Assembly: GCA_937919795.1 (NCBI GenBank)
Contig: CALFOA010000301.1
Location: forward strand, 1-5,059
DNA from: an uncultured Neisseria sp.
Lineage (GTDB): Bacteria > Pseudomonadota > Gammaproteobacteria > Burkholderiales > Neisseriaceae
Length of the DNA: 5,059 nt
Reading direction: 5' to 3'
Position 1 is the stretch's first letter, and the number at the start of each line of letters is the position of its first letter. The notes under the pieces are model-generated. The model did not search any database. It was not told where the DNA came from and saw only the letters and a program-made list of their open reading frames with translations. This document shows, one piece after another, positions 1-5,059 of this stretch. The position numbers and the translations under genes are program-made.

Positions 1-107
1 GCCGCCGTCCGCGTCGCGCCCAGATCCGGCGTCGTGGGCTTGGCCACCGGCGCGGTCGAGGGGGCGGTTTTTTCATTCGGCAGCGGCTTTGCCGCCGAGG
101 GCGGCAT
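1..107 (-). other. possible 5' part of an overlapping Pro/Ala/Thr-rich reading frame, runs off the left edge
   Basis: On the minus strand an ATG at 107-105 opens a frame, shifted relative to the esterase gene, that stays open for 35 codons to the window edge. It reads MPPSAAKPL followed by a stretch rich in Pro, Ala and Thr (NEKTAPSTAPVAKP). From the Asn-Glu-Lys onward most codons end in G or C. The in-frame continuation after the esterase stop, and the frame opened by an ATG overlapping that stop (ATGA), look less natural, the latter being very Arg/Pro-rich. It could be the disordered N-terminus of the next gene, or the displaced C-terminus of the esterase after a frameshift. No ribosome binding site is seen before the ATG. 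In GC-rich DNA an open frame of this length can be chance. Confidence 0.25.
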
Positions 108-780
108 CGGGGTGGGCGTGGTCGAGATAATCGAAGGCGTATTTTGGGCAGACCAAAGTGGTCATCGGCTGCAAACCGGCGCGTAATTGGGCAAACGGGG
201 TGGTGAATTGATGACGGTTCGGCGCGGCGCAGGCATAGCCGGCGGCGCTGGCGGTTTGGCAGGTAAACAGCGGTAGGTTTTGCGGGCGGCCGCTGATCTG
301 CGCGATGTCGTGTTCAAAATCATGTCGCCATTGCGCCAGTTTGTGCTCGTAATCGGCGGTACCCAGATAACCGTCGGTTTCGCCGTGTACAATCAGCAGT
401 GCACGATAGCGGATGGTGTGGCCGCTGCCTTCCAGCAGGCGGATTTGTTCCAGAATATGCTGGTAAACGCCGCTTTCACCGTCTTTTTTCAACCCGTGAT
501 AAGCTTTGCCGCCGGCAGCCGCGCCGATGATGACCAAAGGGCGGCCGTTATCGGCCAAGCGTTGTTCGGCAAAAGCGGAGCACAAGGTCTCTACCCGGTT
601 TTCCGCCAGCGGTACCAGTGTGCCGTTTAAGGGCGAATCGGTACGAAAGATTGGGCCACCCGCCAACATCCATGCCTGTCTGAACGGAACAACCGCCGTG
701 CTAACAGCCTCTGCGACACCGCCGGCCAGGCTTTGGCCGGTGAGGATGTAAGCGTCGAGGGTTGTCGCAACGGCGGTCAT
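73..780 (-). CDS. SASA/CE6-like SGNH-fold esterase (sialate O-acetylesterase-related)
   Basis: This 235-residue protein carries the pattern of the SASA (DUF303, carbohydrate esterase 6-like) branch of SGNH hydrolases. Block I is YILTGQSLAGG, with the predicted nucleophile Ser17. A Gly-rich IIGAAAGG follows at about 84-91, then block III LLIVHGETDG (128-137), where many relatives have QGESD. The DxxH catalytic block is D220-H221-A222-H223. Family members remove acetyl groups from sugars; the substrate here cannot be read from sequence. There is no signal peptide or membrane segment, so it is predicted to be cytosolic or carried by a structure such as a phage tail, though no phage genes are near. 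It ends only 12 residues after the catalytic His, so the usual final helix seems missing. The start is ATG at 780-778 with AGGA (793-790) nine bases upstream. The gene follows suhB in the same direction and contains an exact uptake sequence encoding FRQA (33-36). Confidence 0.75.
   Translation of the reverse strand: MTAVATTLDAYILTGQSLAGGVAEAVSTAVVPFRQAWMLAGGPIFRTDSPLNGTLVPLAENRVETLCSAFAEQRLADNGRPLVIIGAAAGGKAYHGLKKDGESGVYQHILEQIRLLEGSGHTIRYRALLIVHGETDGYLGTADYEHKLAQWRHDFEHDIAQISGRPQNLPLFTCQTASAAGYACAAPNRHQFTTPFAQLRAGLQPMTTLVCPKYAFDYLDHAHPDAALGGKAAAE
673..684 (+). repeat. DNA uptake sequence, TG-wad dialect, inside the esterase gene
   Basis: An exact TGCCTGTCTGAA lies within a coding region, where in the minus reading frame it encodes Phe-Arg-Gln-Ala. 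Uptake sequences are bound by the minor pilin ComP during natural transformation of Neisseriaceae. The dialect assignment is from memory of published DUS variants. Confidence 0.85.
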
Positions 781-886
781 AAGTGAAATTCCTAATGATC
801 TGCTACGGCGTTGGCTCGCCTAGTCGTACTAACTGTACTGCCTGCGGCTTGCCGCCTTGTATCAGTTCATTATGAACTTCACTATA
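780..886. mobile_element. Correia-type miniature inverted-repeat element (CREE/NEMIS-like), short form
   Basis: The stretch between suhB and the esterase gene is bounded by imperfect inverted repeats of about 24 bp. The right end, read outward-in on the minus strand, begins TATAGTGAAGTTC, and the left end begins AAGTGAAATTC; about 19 of 24 positions agree. The core contains CTACGGCGTTGGCTCGCCT, two GTAC motifs, and TGCGGCTTGCCGCCTTGT. These closely resemble, from memory, the conserved core of short Correia elements, which are also about 104-107 bp and insert at TA. The longer internal segment of full-size Correia elements, with its IHF site, is absent. The left terminus seems to lack one base, and its last bases run directly into the esterase start codon. 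Such elements are non-autonomous and often provide promoters or RNase III sites. No transposase is present in the window. Confidence 0.75.
790..793 (-). promoter_or_regulatory. ribosome binding site of the esterase gene, inside the MITE terminal repeat
   Basis: AGGA on the minus strand stands nine bases before the ATG at 780-778. It supports this start, and it lies inside the terminal inverted repeat of the Correia-like element rather than in ordinary intergenic DNA. Confidence 0.6.
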
Positions 887-909
887 CTCAACTGAATCTC
901 AGCTGAGAA

Positions 910-1704
910 TCAAGCGGCAGGCAGGTGTTTCTGAATAATGTGCAGCATTTGTGCCAGCACTTTCGGGTTGGCGCAAACAATGTTGCCGCTTTCCAACCAG
1001 CCTTGCTCGCCCTGCATATCGGTCACGATGGCACCGGCTTCGCTGGCAATCAGCGCACCGGCGGCGATGTCCCACGGTTTTAGGTTGAATTCAAAGAAAC
1101 CGTCGAAACGGCCGCAGGCCACGGCGCACAAATCCAGCGCAGCGGCACCTTCGCGGCGGCCACCGGCGGTGCGTGCCAACAGGTCGCGCAAAATCGCCAA
1201 ATAAGTATCCATCATGCTTTGGTCGACCACCGGAAAGCCGGTGCCGATTAAGCATTGGTTGAGTTCGATGCGGGAAGAAGCGCGGATGCGGCGGTCGTTC
1301 AACAAAGCGCCCTGGCCGCGTGAGGCCATGTATAAATCATTGCGCTCGGGCGCGTAAATCAAGGCTTCCTGCAGCACGCCTTTGTGCAGCAACGCCATAG
1401 AAATTGCGTATTGGGGATGGCCGTGCAGATAATTGGTGGTGCCGTCTAAAGGATCGATGATCCACTCGTATTCGGCTTTCTCGCTGCCGTGGCTGCCGCT
1501 CTCTTCAGTGGTGATTTTGTGGTGCGGATAAGCTTCTTGCAGCACTTGCAGGATGATGTTTTCCGATTCGCGATCGACGTCGGAAACGAAATCGTTAAAT
1601 GCTTTGCTGTTGATTTTTAAAGAAGAAAGATTGCCGGAGGCGCGCACCATCATGTCGCCGGCACGGCGGGCGGCTTTGAGGGCGGTATTCAGAATAGGAT
1701 TCAT
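910..1704 (-). CDS. suhB: inositol-1-monophosphatase family protein SuhB
   Basis: The 264-residue product aligns without gaps in its key motifs to E. coli SuhB (267 aa). The metal-binding residues fall at the same numbers: Glu67-Glu68 in ITTEESG, Asp84 and Asp87 in WIIDPLDGTTNY, and Asp212 in KPWDIAAG. The Arg-rich GGRREGAAALDL (181-192) matches the FRRTGSAALDL segment. The enzyme hydrolyses inositol monophosphates with Mg2+. In E. coli it also joins the NusA/NusB antitermination complex on rRNA operons, and that role may well be the important one here. The frame is open upstream to 1899, but the homology begins at MNPILNTALKAAR, and a GGAA (1714-1711) stands six bases before the ATG at 1704-1702. 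The longer start would run into trmJ. The gene is divergent from trmJ, as in E. coli, and lies upstream of the esterase gene. Confidence 0.95.
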   Translation of the reverse strand: MNPILNTALKAARRAGDMMVRASGNLSSLKINSKAFNDFVSDVDRESENIILQVLQEAYPHHKITTEESGSHGSEKAEYEWIIDPLDGTTNYLHGHPQYAISMALLHKGVLQEALIYAPERNDLYMASRGQGALLNDRRIRASSRIELNQCLIGTGFPVVDQSMMDTYLAILRDLLARTAGGRREGAAALDLCAVACGRFDGFFEFNLKPWDIAAGALIASEAGAIVTDMQGEQGWLESGNIVCANPKVLAQMLHIIQKHLPAA

Positions 1705-1710
1705 GGGGAT

Positions 1711-1714
1711 TTCC
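1711..1714 (-). promoter_or_regulatory. weak ribosome binding site fixing the suhB start
   Basis: GGAA on the minus strand is six bases from the ATG at 1704-1702. It is short, but together with the match to E. coli SuhB (MHPMLN...) it selects this start over in-frame starts further upstream. Confidence 0.5.
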
Positions 1715-1774
1715 AGTACAAAATAGGCAAGCCGGCGGGTACAATAGCGGCCAGCAGATAAACGATTACTTTTT

Positions 1775-1803
1775 TTCAAAGAACAATAGCCGCTCATTAT
1801 ACT
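1775..1803 (+). promoter_or_regulatory. predicted trmJ promoter
   Basis: TTCAAA (1775-1780) and TATACT (1798-1803) are separated by 17 bases, a good sigma-70-type arrangement. The start of transcription would be near 1810, giving a leader of only about 24 nt before the ATG at 1834. No clear Shine-Dalgarno sequence is visible in that leader. Confidence 0.5.
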
Positions 1804-1824
1804 CTTTGGGCGCCAATAAAGACA
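1796..1824 (-). promoter_or_regulatory. predicted suhB promoter
   Basis: A perfect -10 hexamer, TATAAT, is read on the minus strand at 1801-1796, and transcription would start near 1790. The -35 region at the usual spacing (TGTCTT, 1824-1819) is a poor match to consensus, so the promoter may rely on its -10 or on an activator. The leader would be about 85 nt and includes an A7 run (1776-1770). It overlaps the opposing trmJ promoter. Confidence 0.4.
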
Positions 1825-1833
1825 GCCAGCAAT

Positions 1834-2640
1834 ATGAACAAACCCCAGCTTCCCGATTTTCTCGACAACATCCACATCGTGCTCACCCGCACCAGCCATC
1901 CGGCCAATATCGGTGCCGCCGCCCGCGCAATGAAAACCATGGGCTTACAGCGCTTAACCTTGGTGTCGCCCAATTTAATGGTTACGCCGATGACGGCCGA
2001 GCCGCCGCTATTTGATGCCGAAAATCCCGCGGCATTTAAGCTACCGGAAGAAAGTTTTATTCTGGCTTCCGGCGCCGCTGATGTGTTGGAGCGGGCGCGG
2101 ATAGTCGCTACCTTGCCCGAAGCGCTGGCCGATACCACTTTGAGCTGCGCGCTTACCAGCCGCAAGCGCGAGCTGACTTCACCGCTGCAAACCCCGCGCG
2201 AACTCGTGCCCGAATTGTTACAAGCTGCACGGGCAGGGCAGCAGGTGGCGCTGGTGTTCGGCAATGAAACCTTTGGTTTGAGCATAGAAGAAGTGCAAAG
2301 CTGCAACCGTTTGATGACCATCAACGGCAACCCGGATTATTTCTCGCTGAATTTGGCGCAGGCGGTGCAGGTGGTGTGCTACGAATTGTTCAGCCAGGTC
2401 GATGTGCCGATGGACTATCTGACGGCTGAAACCCATCCGGCCACCCACCAGCAAATTGATGGCTTGGTGAACCATTTAGAAAGCTTGATGAACGATGTGA
2501 ATTTTTTCAACCGCCGCAACGGCGAGCGCATCGTGCGCCGGATGCGCAGCCTGTTTTCTCGTGCTAATACCGAAACGGAAGACATTGATATTCTGCGCGG
2601 CTTGTTTAATACGGTGAAAAAGCGTTTGAAAGATGATTAG
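1834..2640 (+). CDS. trmJ: tRNA (cytidine/uridine-2'-O-)-methyltransferase TrmJ
   Basis: This is a SPOUT-class (TrmH/SpoU) methyltransferase of 268 residues. In E. coli, TrmJ uses S-adenosylmethionine to methylate the 2'-OH of nucleotide 32 in several tRNAs. Motif 1 is SHPANIGAAARAMKTMGL (21-38), including the conserved Asn and Arg. Motif 2 is LVFGNETFGLS (140-150), where E. coli has LVFGRERVGLT. Motif 3 is YFSLNLAQAVQVVCYEL (169-185), part of the trefoil-knot cofactor pocket. The C-terminal LFSRANTETEDIDILRGL (240-257) matches the E. coli tail LFTRARPESQELNILRGI. Compared with E. coli, about 18 extra residues lie between LVSP (43-46) and ILASGA (76-81). The start has no strong ribosome binding site but directly precedes conserved sequence. 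The gene is divergent from suhB, as in E. coli, and convergent with tkt. Confidence 0.95.
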   Translation: MNKPQLPDFLDNIHIVLTRTSHPANIGAAARAMKTMGLQRLTLVSPNLMVTPMTAEPPLFDAENPAAFKLPEESFILASGAADVLERARIVATLPEALADTTLSCALTSRKRELTSPLQTPRELVPELLQAARAGQQVALVFGNETFGLSIEEVQSCNRLMTINGNPDYFSLNLAQAVQVVCYELFSQVDVPMDYLTAETHPATHQQIDGLVNHLESLMNDVNFFNRRNGERIVRRMRSLFSRANTETEDIDILRGLFNTVKKRLKDD

Positions 2641-2659
2641 TTGTAAGAAATAACTAGCT

Positions 2660-2692
2660 TCGTCATACTCGGGGCAAGCCCGAGTATGACGA
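2660..2692. terminator. 14-bp perfect hairpin after trmJ, likely terminator or REP-like palindrome
   Basis: TCGTCATACTCGGG (2660-2673) pairs perfectly with 2679-2692 across a five-base loop, GCAAG. It starts 20 bases after the trmJ stop and is followed by TATTTTG, a modest U-tract. It can terminate trmJ. The symmetric design also resembles dispersed palindromes that begin CGTCAT in many bacteria, so it may be a repeat reused as a terminator. Confidence 0.6.
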
Positions 2693-2743
2693 TATTTTGA
2701 TTGAGTAATTTATTTGGTTATAGAAACTTGGTAGGACTTTGAT

Positions 2744-2817
2744 AATGCCTGTCTGAAAACGAGCTTGCGAGTTTCTGCGCAGCTAAAACTTATTAAGCTC
2801 GTTTTCAGACAGGCATT
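2744..2817. repeat. inverted pair of DNA uptake sequences forming a 23-bp stem
   Basis: Two exact TG-wad uptake sequences, 2746-2757 on plus and 2815-2804 on minus, face each other. The pairing extends beyond the 12-mers to perfect 23-base arms (2744-2766 and 2795-2817) with a 28-base loop. The loop itself holds a small AGTTT/AAACT pairing (2770-2774 with 2786-2790). Inverted uptake sequences between convergent genes are common terminators in Neisseriaceae, but neither side here has a good U-tract. Its clearest role is as an uptake signal, with a secondary effect on transcript ends possible. Confidence 0.85.
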
Positions 2818-2826
2818 CTTCCATAC

Positions 2827-2863
2827 CAAACGCCCCGCTCAATCTTCGAGAGCGGGGCGTTTG
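2827..2863 (-). terminator. GC-rich intrinsic terminator of tkt, probably bidirectional
   Basis: Perfect 14-base arms (2827-2840 and 2850-2863), built on CAAACGCCCCGCTC, enclose a nine-base loop. The stem begins 12 bases after the tkt stop codon. The U residues are part of the stem end (GCGTTTG), a compact design that works from both strands, so it could also stop read-through from trmJ. Confidence 0.8.
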
Positions 2864-2874
2864 CTTAAACCAAG

Positions 2875-4857
2875 TTACAGCACGCTTTTCACAGCGGCGA
2901 CCACATTGGCGGTGGTAATGCCGAAGAACTCAAACAATTCTTCAGCTGGCGCTGATTCACCAAAGCGGTCGAGGCCGACTACTTTGCCGTTCAAGCCGAC
3001 ATATTTGTACCAGCCGTCGGTAACACCGGCTTCTACCGCCACGCGTGGCAGGTCTTGCGGCAGCACGCTGTTTTGGTAGGCGGCGTCTTGCTTGTCGAAC
3101 ACATTGGTAGACGGCATGGAAACCACGTTCACCGCTACCCCTTGTTTCGCCAATTCCGCTTGAGCTTCCAGCGCCAAGGCTACTTCCGAGCCGGTGGCGA
3201 TAATCACCGCCTGCGCGTTACCTTCCGCTGCGCTCAATACATAAGCACCGCGTTGGATATCGGCCAGTTGCTGTTCGCTGCGTTCCACAAACGGTAGGTT
3301 TTGGCGGCTGAAAATCAGGCAAGACGGATGGTCTGCCGCTTTTGCCGCTTCCGCCCAAGCCACCAATGATTCGGCGGTGTCGCACGGGCGCCAAACGGCC
3401 ATGTTGGGAATCAGGCGCAGAGAAGCGGTTTGCTCGACCGGCTGGTGGGTAGGGCCGTCTTCGCCCAAACCGATGGAATCGTGGGTATAGACAAAAATCG
3501 GGTTGATTTTCATCAGCGAGGCCATGCGCAATGCGTTGCGGGCGTATTCGGAGAACATCAGGAAGGTCGCGCCGAATGGTTTTACGCCGCCGTGCAGCGC
3601 CAAGCCGTTCATGATGGCCGACATACCGAATTCGCGCACGCCGTAGTGCAGGTAGTTGCCGCCGCTGTTGCGGGTAACCGATACACTGGCCGACCAGTCG
3701 GTAAGGTTGGAAGGCGTTAAATCAGCCGAACCGCCGACAAATTCTGGGAACACTTTAGCCAAGGCTTCGATGCTGTTTTGGCTGGCTTTGCGGGTGGCGA
3801 TTTTTTCTTGTTTCTCACAAATCGCTTTCAGCTCGGCCGCTACGTGCTCGTCGAAACCGGCAGGCAGTTTACCGTCCATACGGCGTACAAACTCGGCCGC
3901 TTCAGCCGGGAATTTGGCCTGATATTGAGCGAACAGGGCGTTCCATTCGCTTTCCAGTTTGGCACCGGCTTCGGCTGCGTTCCAAGCCTCGTACACTTCT
4001 TGCGGCACTTCAAACGGGCCATAATTCCAGCCCAGATGTTTGCGGGTGGCTTCGATTTCTTCCGCACCCAACGGAGCGCCGTGGGTTTTGTGGCTGCCTT
4101 CTTTGCTGGCCGCACCTTTACCGATTAAAGTTTTGCAACAGATAATCGAAGGCTTACCGGTTTCGGCGCGAGCCGCTTCAATGGCGGCGCGGATGGCATC
4201 GGCATTATGGCCGTCTACATTGGCTACCACGTGCCAGCCGTAGCTTTCGAAACGCTGCGGGATGTTTTCGGTAAACCAGCCGTCTACTTTGCCGTCGATG
4301 GAAATATTGTTGTCGTCATACAGTACCACCAGTTTGCCCAAGCCCAAGGTGCCGGCCAAAGAGCAGGCTTCGTGGGAAACGCCTTCCATCAGGCAGCCGT
4401 CGCCGAGGAATACATAGGTGTGGTGATCGACAATGTTCAGGCCGTCTTTATTGAATTCGGCAGCCAGCAGTTTTTCGGCCAACGCCATGCCCACAGCATT
4501 GGCAATACCTTGTCCCAATGGGCCGGTGGTGGTTTCCACACCGTCGGTGTAGCCGTATTCGGGGTGGCCGGGAGTTTTGCTGTGGAACTGTCTGAAGTTT
4601 TTCAGGTCATTAATGCTGACATCATAGCCACTCAAATGCAACAGGCTGTACAACAACATGGAAGCATGGCCGTTGGAGAGTACGAAACGATCGCGATTGT
4701 AAAACTTCGGATTGGCCGGATTGTGCTTCAGAAAGCCGCGCCACAATACTTCTGCCATATCGGCCATGCCCATCGGTGCGCCCGGGTGGCCGGAGTTGGC
4801 TTGCTGTACCGCATCGGCCGAAAGAAAACGGATGGCGTTTGCCAGTTGAGATGCCAT
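2875..4857 (-). CDS. tkt: transketolase
   Basis: The 660-residue product is a full-length bacterial transketolase (E. coli TktA is 663 aa). It moves two-carbon ketol units between sugar phosphates in the non-oxidative pentose phosphate pathway, in the cytosol, using thiamine diphosphate and a divalent metal. The N-terminal pyrophosphate domain shows SGHPGAPMG (22-30, His24), NGHAS (62-66, His64), GHP (His98), GPLGQG (112-117), and the cofactor motif GDG (152-154) through NNIS (183-186). HKTHGAPLG (256-264) supplies His259. In the middle domain Glu409 in REFGM is the conserved cofactor-activating Glu, and [13 protein letters not shown] (463-475) carries Asp467 and His471. A C-terminal domain follows. 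AAAGGA (4870-4865) is seven bases before the ATG. No catalytic residue is missing. The gene appears to be transcribed alone from a promoter just upstream. Confidence 0.98.
   Translation of the reverse strand: MASQLANAIRFLSADAVQQANSGHPGAPMGMADMAEVLWRGFLKHNPANPKFYNRDRFVLSNGHASMLLYSLLHLSGYDVSINDLKNFRQFHSKTPGHPEYGYTDGVETTTGPLGQGIANAVGMALAEKLLAAEFNKDGLNIVDHHTYVFLGDGCLMEGVSHEACSLAGTLGLGKLVVLYDDNNISIDGKVDGWFTENIPQRFESYGWHVVANVDGHNADAIRAAIEAARAETGKPSIICCKTLIGKGAASKEGSHKTHGAPLGAEEIEATRKHLGWNYGPFEVPQEVYEAWNAAEAGAKLESEWNALFAQYQAKFPAEAAEFVRRMDGKLPAGFDEHVAAELKAICEKQEKIATRKASQNSIEALAKVFPEFVGGSADLTPSNLTDWSASVSVTRNSGGNYLHYGVREFGMSAIMNGLALHGGVKPFGATFLMFSEYARNALRMASLMKINPIFVYTHDSIGLGEDGPTHQPVEQTASLRLIPNMAVWRPCDTAESLVAWAEAAKAADHPSCLIFSRQNLPFVERSEQQLADIQRGAYVLSAAEGNAQAVIIATGSEVALALEAQAELAKQGVAVNVVSMPSTNVFDKQDAAYQNSVLPQDLPRVAVEAGVTDGWYKYVGLNGKVVGLDRFGESAPAEELFEFFGITTANVVAAVKSVL
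4585..4596 (+). repeat. degenerate uptake sequence inside tkt
   Basis: GAACTGTCTGAA shares the last nine bases with the uptake 12-mer and differs at the first three. In the reading frame it encodes Phe-Arg-Gln (88-90) of a conserved transketolase segment, so it may be coincidence. Function as an uptake signal is doubtful. Confidence 0.25.
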
Positions 4858-4864
4858 GTGTTAG

Positions 4865-4870
4865 TCCTTT
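4865..4870 (-). promoter_or_regulatory. ribosome binding site of tkt
   Basis: AAAGGA on the minus strand, seven bases before the ATG at 4857-4855, is a good Shine-Dalgarno sequence and confirms the start. Confidence 0.8.
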
Positions 4871-4899
4871 GTATATATCAATTGCGTATAGAACTTCTG

Positions 4900-4928
4900 A
4901 TTATGCGGGTTTTTAGTATGCGTTTCAA
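4900..4928 (-). promoter_or_regulatory. predicted tkt promoter
   Basis: TTGAAA (4928-4923) and CATAAT (4905-4900) on the minus strand are separated by 17 bases. Transcription would start near 4893, leaving a leader of about 36 nt. An A7 run (4970-4964) lies upstream of the -35 and might act as a weak UP-type element. Confidence 0.6.
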
Positions 4929-4940
4929 GCAGCGATACTT

Positions 4941-4970
4941 GCCGGTGAAAGGTTTGCCGGCTGTTTTTTT
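4941..4970 (+). terminator. weak hairpin plus T7 run, possible plus-strand terminator
   Basis: GCCGG (4941-4945) can pair with CCGGC (4957-4961) over an 11-base loop, followed closely by seven T residues (4964-4970). It would only act on plus-strand transcripts, and no plus-strand gene precedes it, so it might limit transcription antisense to tkt. The stem is just five base pairs. Confidence 0.25.
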
Positions 4971-5022
4971 GCCTGTATTATTGAATGTGGATACTTATAA
5001 GTAAGGGGCTTAGGAAGCAAAT

Positions 5023-5059
5023 TTACTCCAAAGGGTGATCCCGCAGCATCTTCAACAAG
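5023..5059 (-). CDS. probable C-terminal end of an upstream gene, partial
   Basis: From the right edge one minus-strand frame reads LLKMLRDHPLE and stops at TAA (5025-5023). The composition (charged and hydrophobic residues mixed, a Leu-rich helix-like end) looks like a genuine protein C-terminus. It is too short to assign a family. The gap to tkt is 165 bp with its own promoter, so it is probably a separate transcription unit. Another minus frame is open for 44 codons to 4925, but it would run into the tkt -35 box and is less protein-like. Confidence 0.4.
   Translation of the reverse strand, partial: LLKMLRDHPLE

Noticed and set aside
68..73. Run of six A residues on the minus strand at the esterase stop, considered as a phase-variation tract
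   Set aside because: The run is short and begins at the last base of the stop codon, so slippage in it would not restore reading through.
1..186. Open plus-strand frame rich in Gly, Ala and Val at the left edge
   Set aside because: This composition is what the complement of Ala/Pro/Thr codons gives. The minus-strand esterase with its DxxH motif explains most of the region.
897..908. Perfect 12-base palindrome TCTCAGCTGAGA just after suhB
   Set aside because: It has no loop for an RNA hairpin and no U-tract. At this length it is likely chance, and it is not shared with other sites in the window.
1741..1794. Direct repeat ACAATAGC (1741-1748, 1783-1790) and a six-base inverted repeat in the suhB leader, considered as an attenuator
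   Set aside because: The repeats are short, the pairing spans a 37-base loop, and there is no leader peptide or terminator stem.
1705..1899. N-terminal extension of suhB by 65 codons from an upstream in-frame ATG
   Set aside because: It would overlap trmJ antisense and cover both predicted promoters. Homology to SuhB starts at MNPILN, where a ribosome binding site is present.
1797..2330. 177-codon minus-strand open frame opposite trmJ
   Set aside because: It is Ser/Ala-rich, lacks motifs, and lies antisense to a gene with clear SPOUT motifs.
4207..5004. 265-codon plus-strand open frame opposite tkt and its upstream region
   Set aside because: It is the antisense shadow of a conserved transketolase gene, has no recognisable domain, and crosses the tkt promoter.
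4925..5059. 44-codon minus-strand open frame from the right edge
   Set aside because: It ends inside the tkt -35 box and lacks protein-like character. The frame ending at 5023 looks more like a true C-terminus.

Overview
The window looks like chromosomal DNA from a member of the Neisseriaceae. The best evidence is the 12-mer TGCCTGTCTGAA. It occurs three times exactly: once inside a gene and twice as an inverted pair between genes. This matches the DNA uptake sequence dialect I recall as TG-wadDUS, from Neisseria wadsworthii-type species. It differs from the gonococcal/meningococcal dialects (ATGCCGTCTGAA, AGGCCGTCTGAA). A roughly 107-bp Correia-type miniature element and the housekeeping gene content agree with this. 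The species is an inference.

Layout, left to right. Positions 1-107 may hold the start of a Pro/Ala/Thr-rich minus-strand frame that leaves the window. A minus-strand gene at 73-780 encodes a small SASA/CE6-like SGNH esterase. Its start codon sits at the very end of a Correia-like MITE (780-886). Next is suhB (910-1704, minus; inositol-1-monophosphatase family). A compact 129-bp divergent promoter region separates it from trmJ (1834-2640, plus; tRNA 2'-O-methyltransferase). trmJ and the tkt gene (transketolase, 2875-4857, minus) converge on a 234-bp intergenic region packed with three hairpins: a 14-bp palindrome, an inverted pair of uptake sequences, and a GC-rich bidirectional terminator. 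Upstream of tkt lies a promoter region and then, at the right edge, probably the last 11 codons of another minus-strand gene.

The three well-identified genes are housekeeping. Transketolase belongs to the non-oxidative pentose phosphate pathway. SuhB is a phosphatase that also works in ribosomal RNA antitermination in E. coli. TrmJ modifies tRNA position 32. The divergent suhB/trmJ pair is also found in E. coli, so that block is old. The esterase gene is the accessory-looking part: it lies downstream of suhB in the same direction, is separated from it by the mobile repeat, and has an unusually short C-terminus.

I see no CRISPR array, toxin-antitoxin pair, defence system or RNA gene of a known family. 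The points most worth a second look are the MITE supplying the 5' leader of the esterase gene, the almost symmetric -10 element shared by suhB and trmJ, the uptake-sequence hairpin with perfectly extended arms, and the overlapping reading frame at the left edge.
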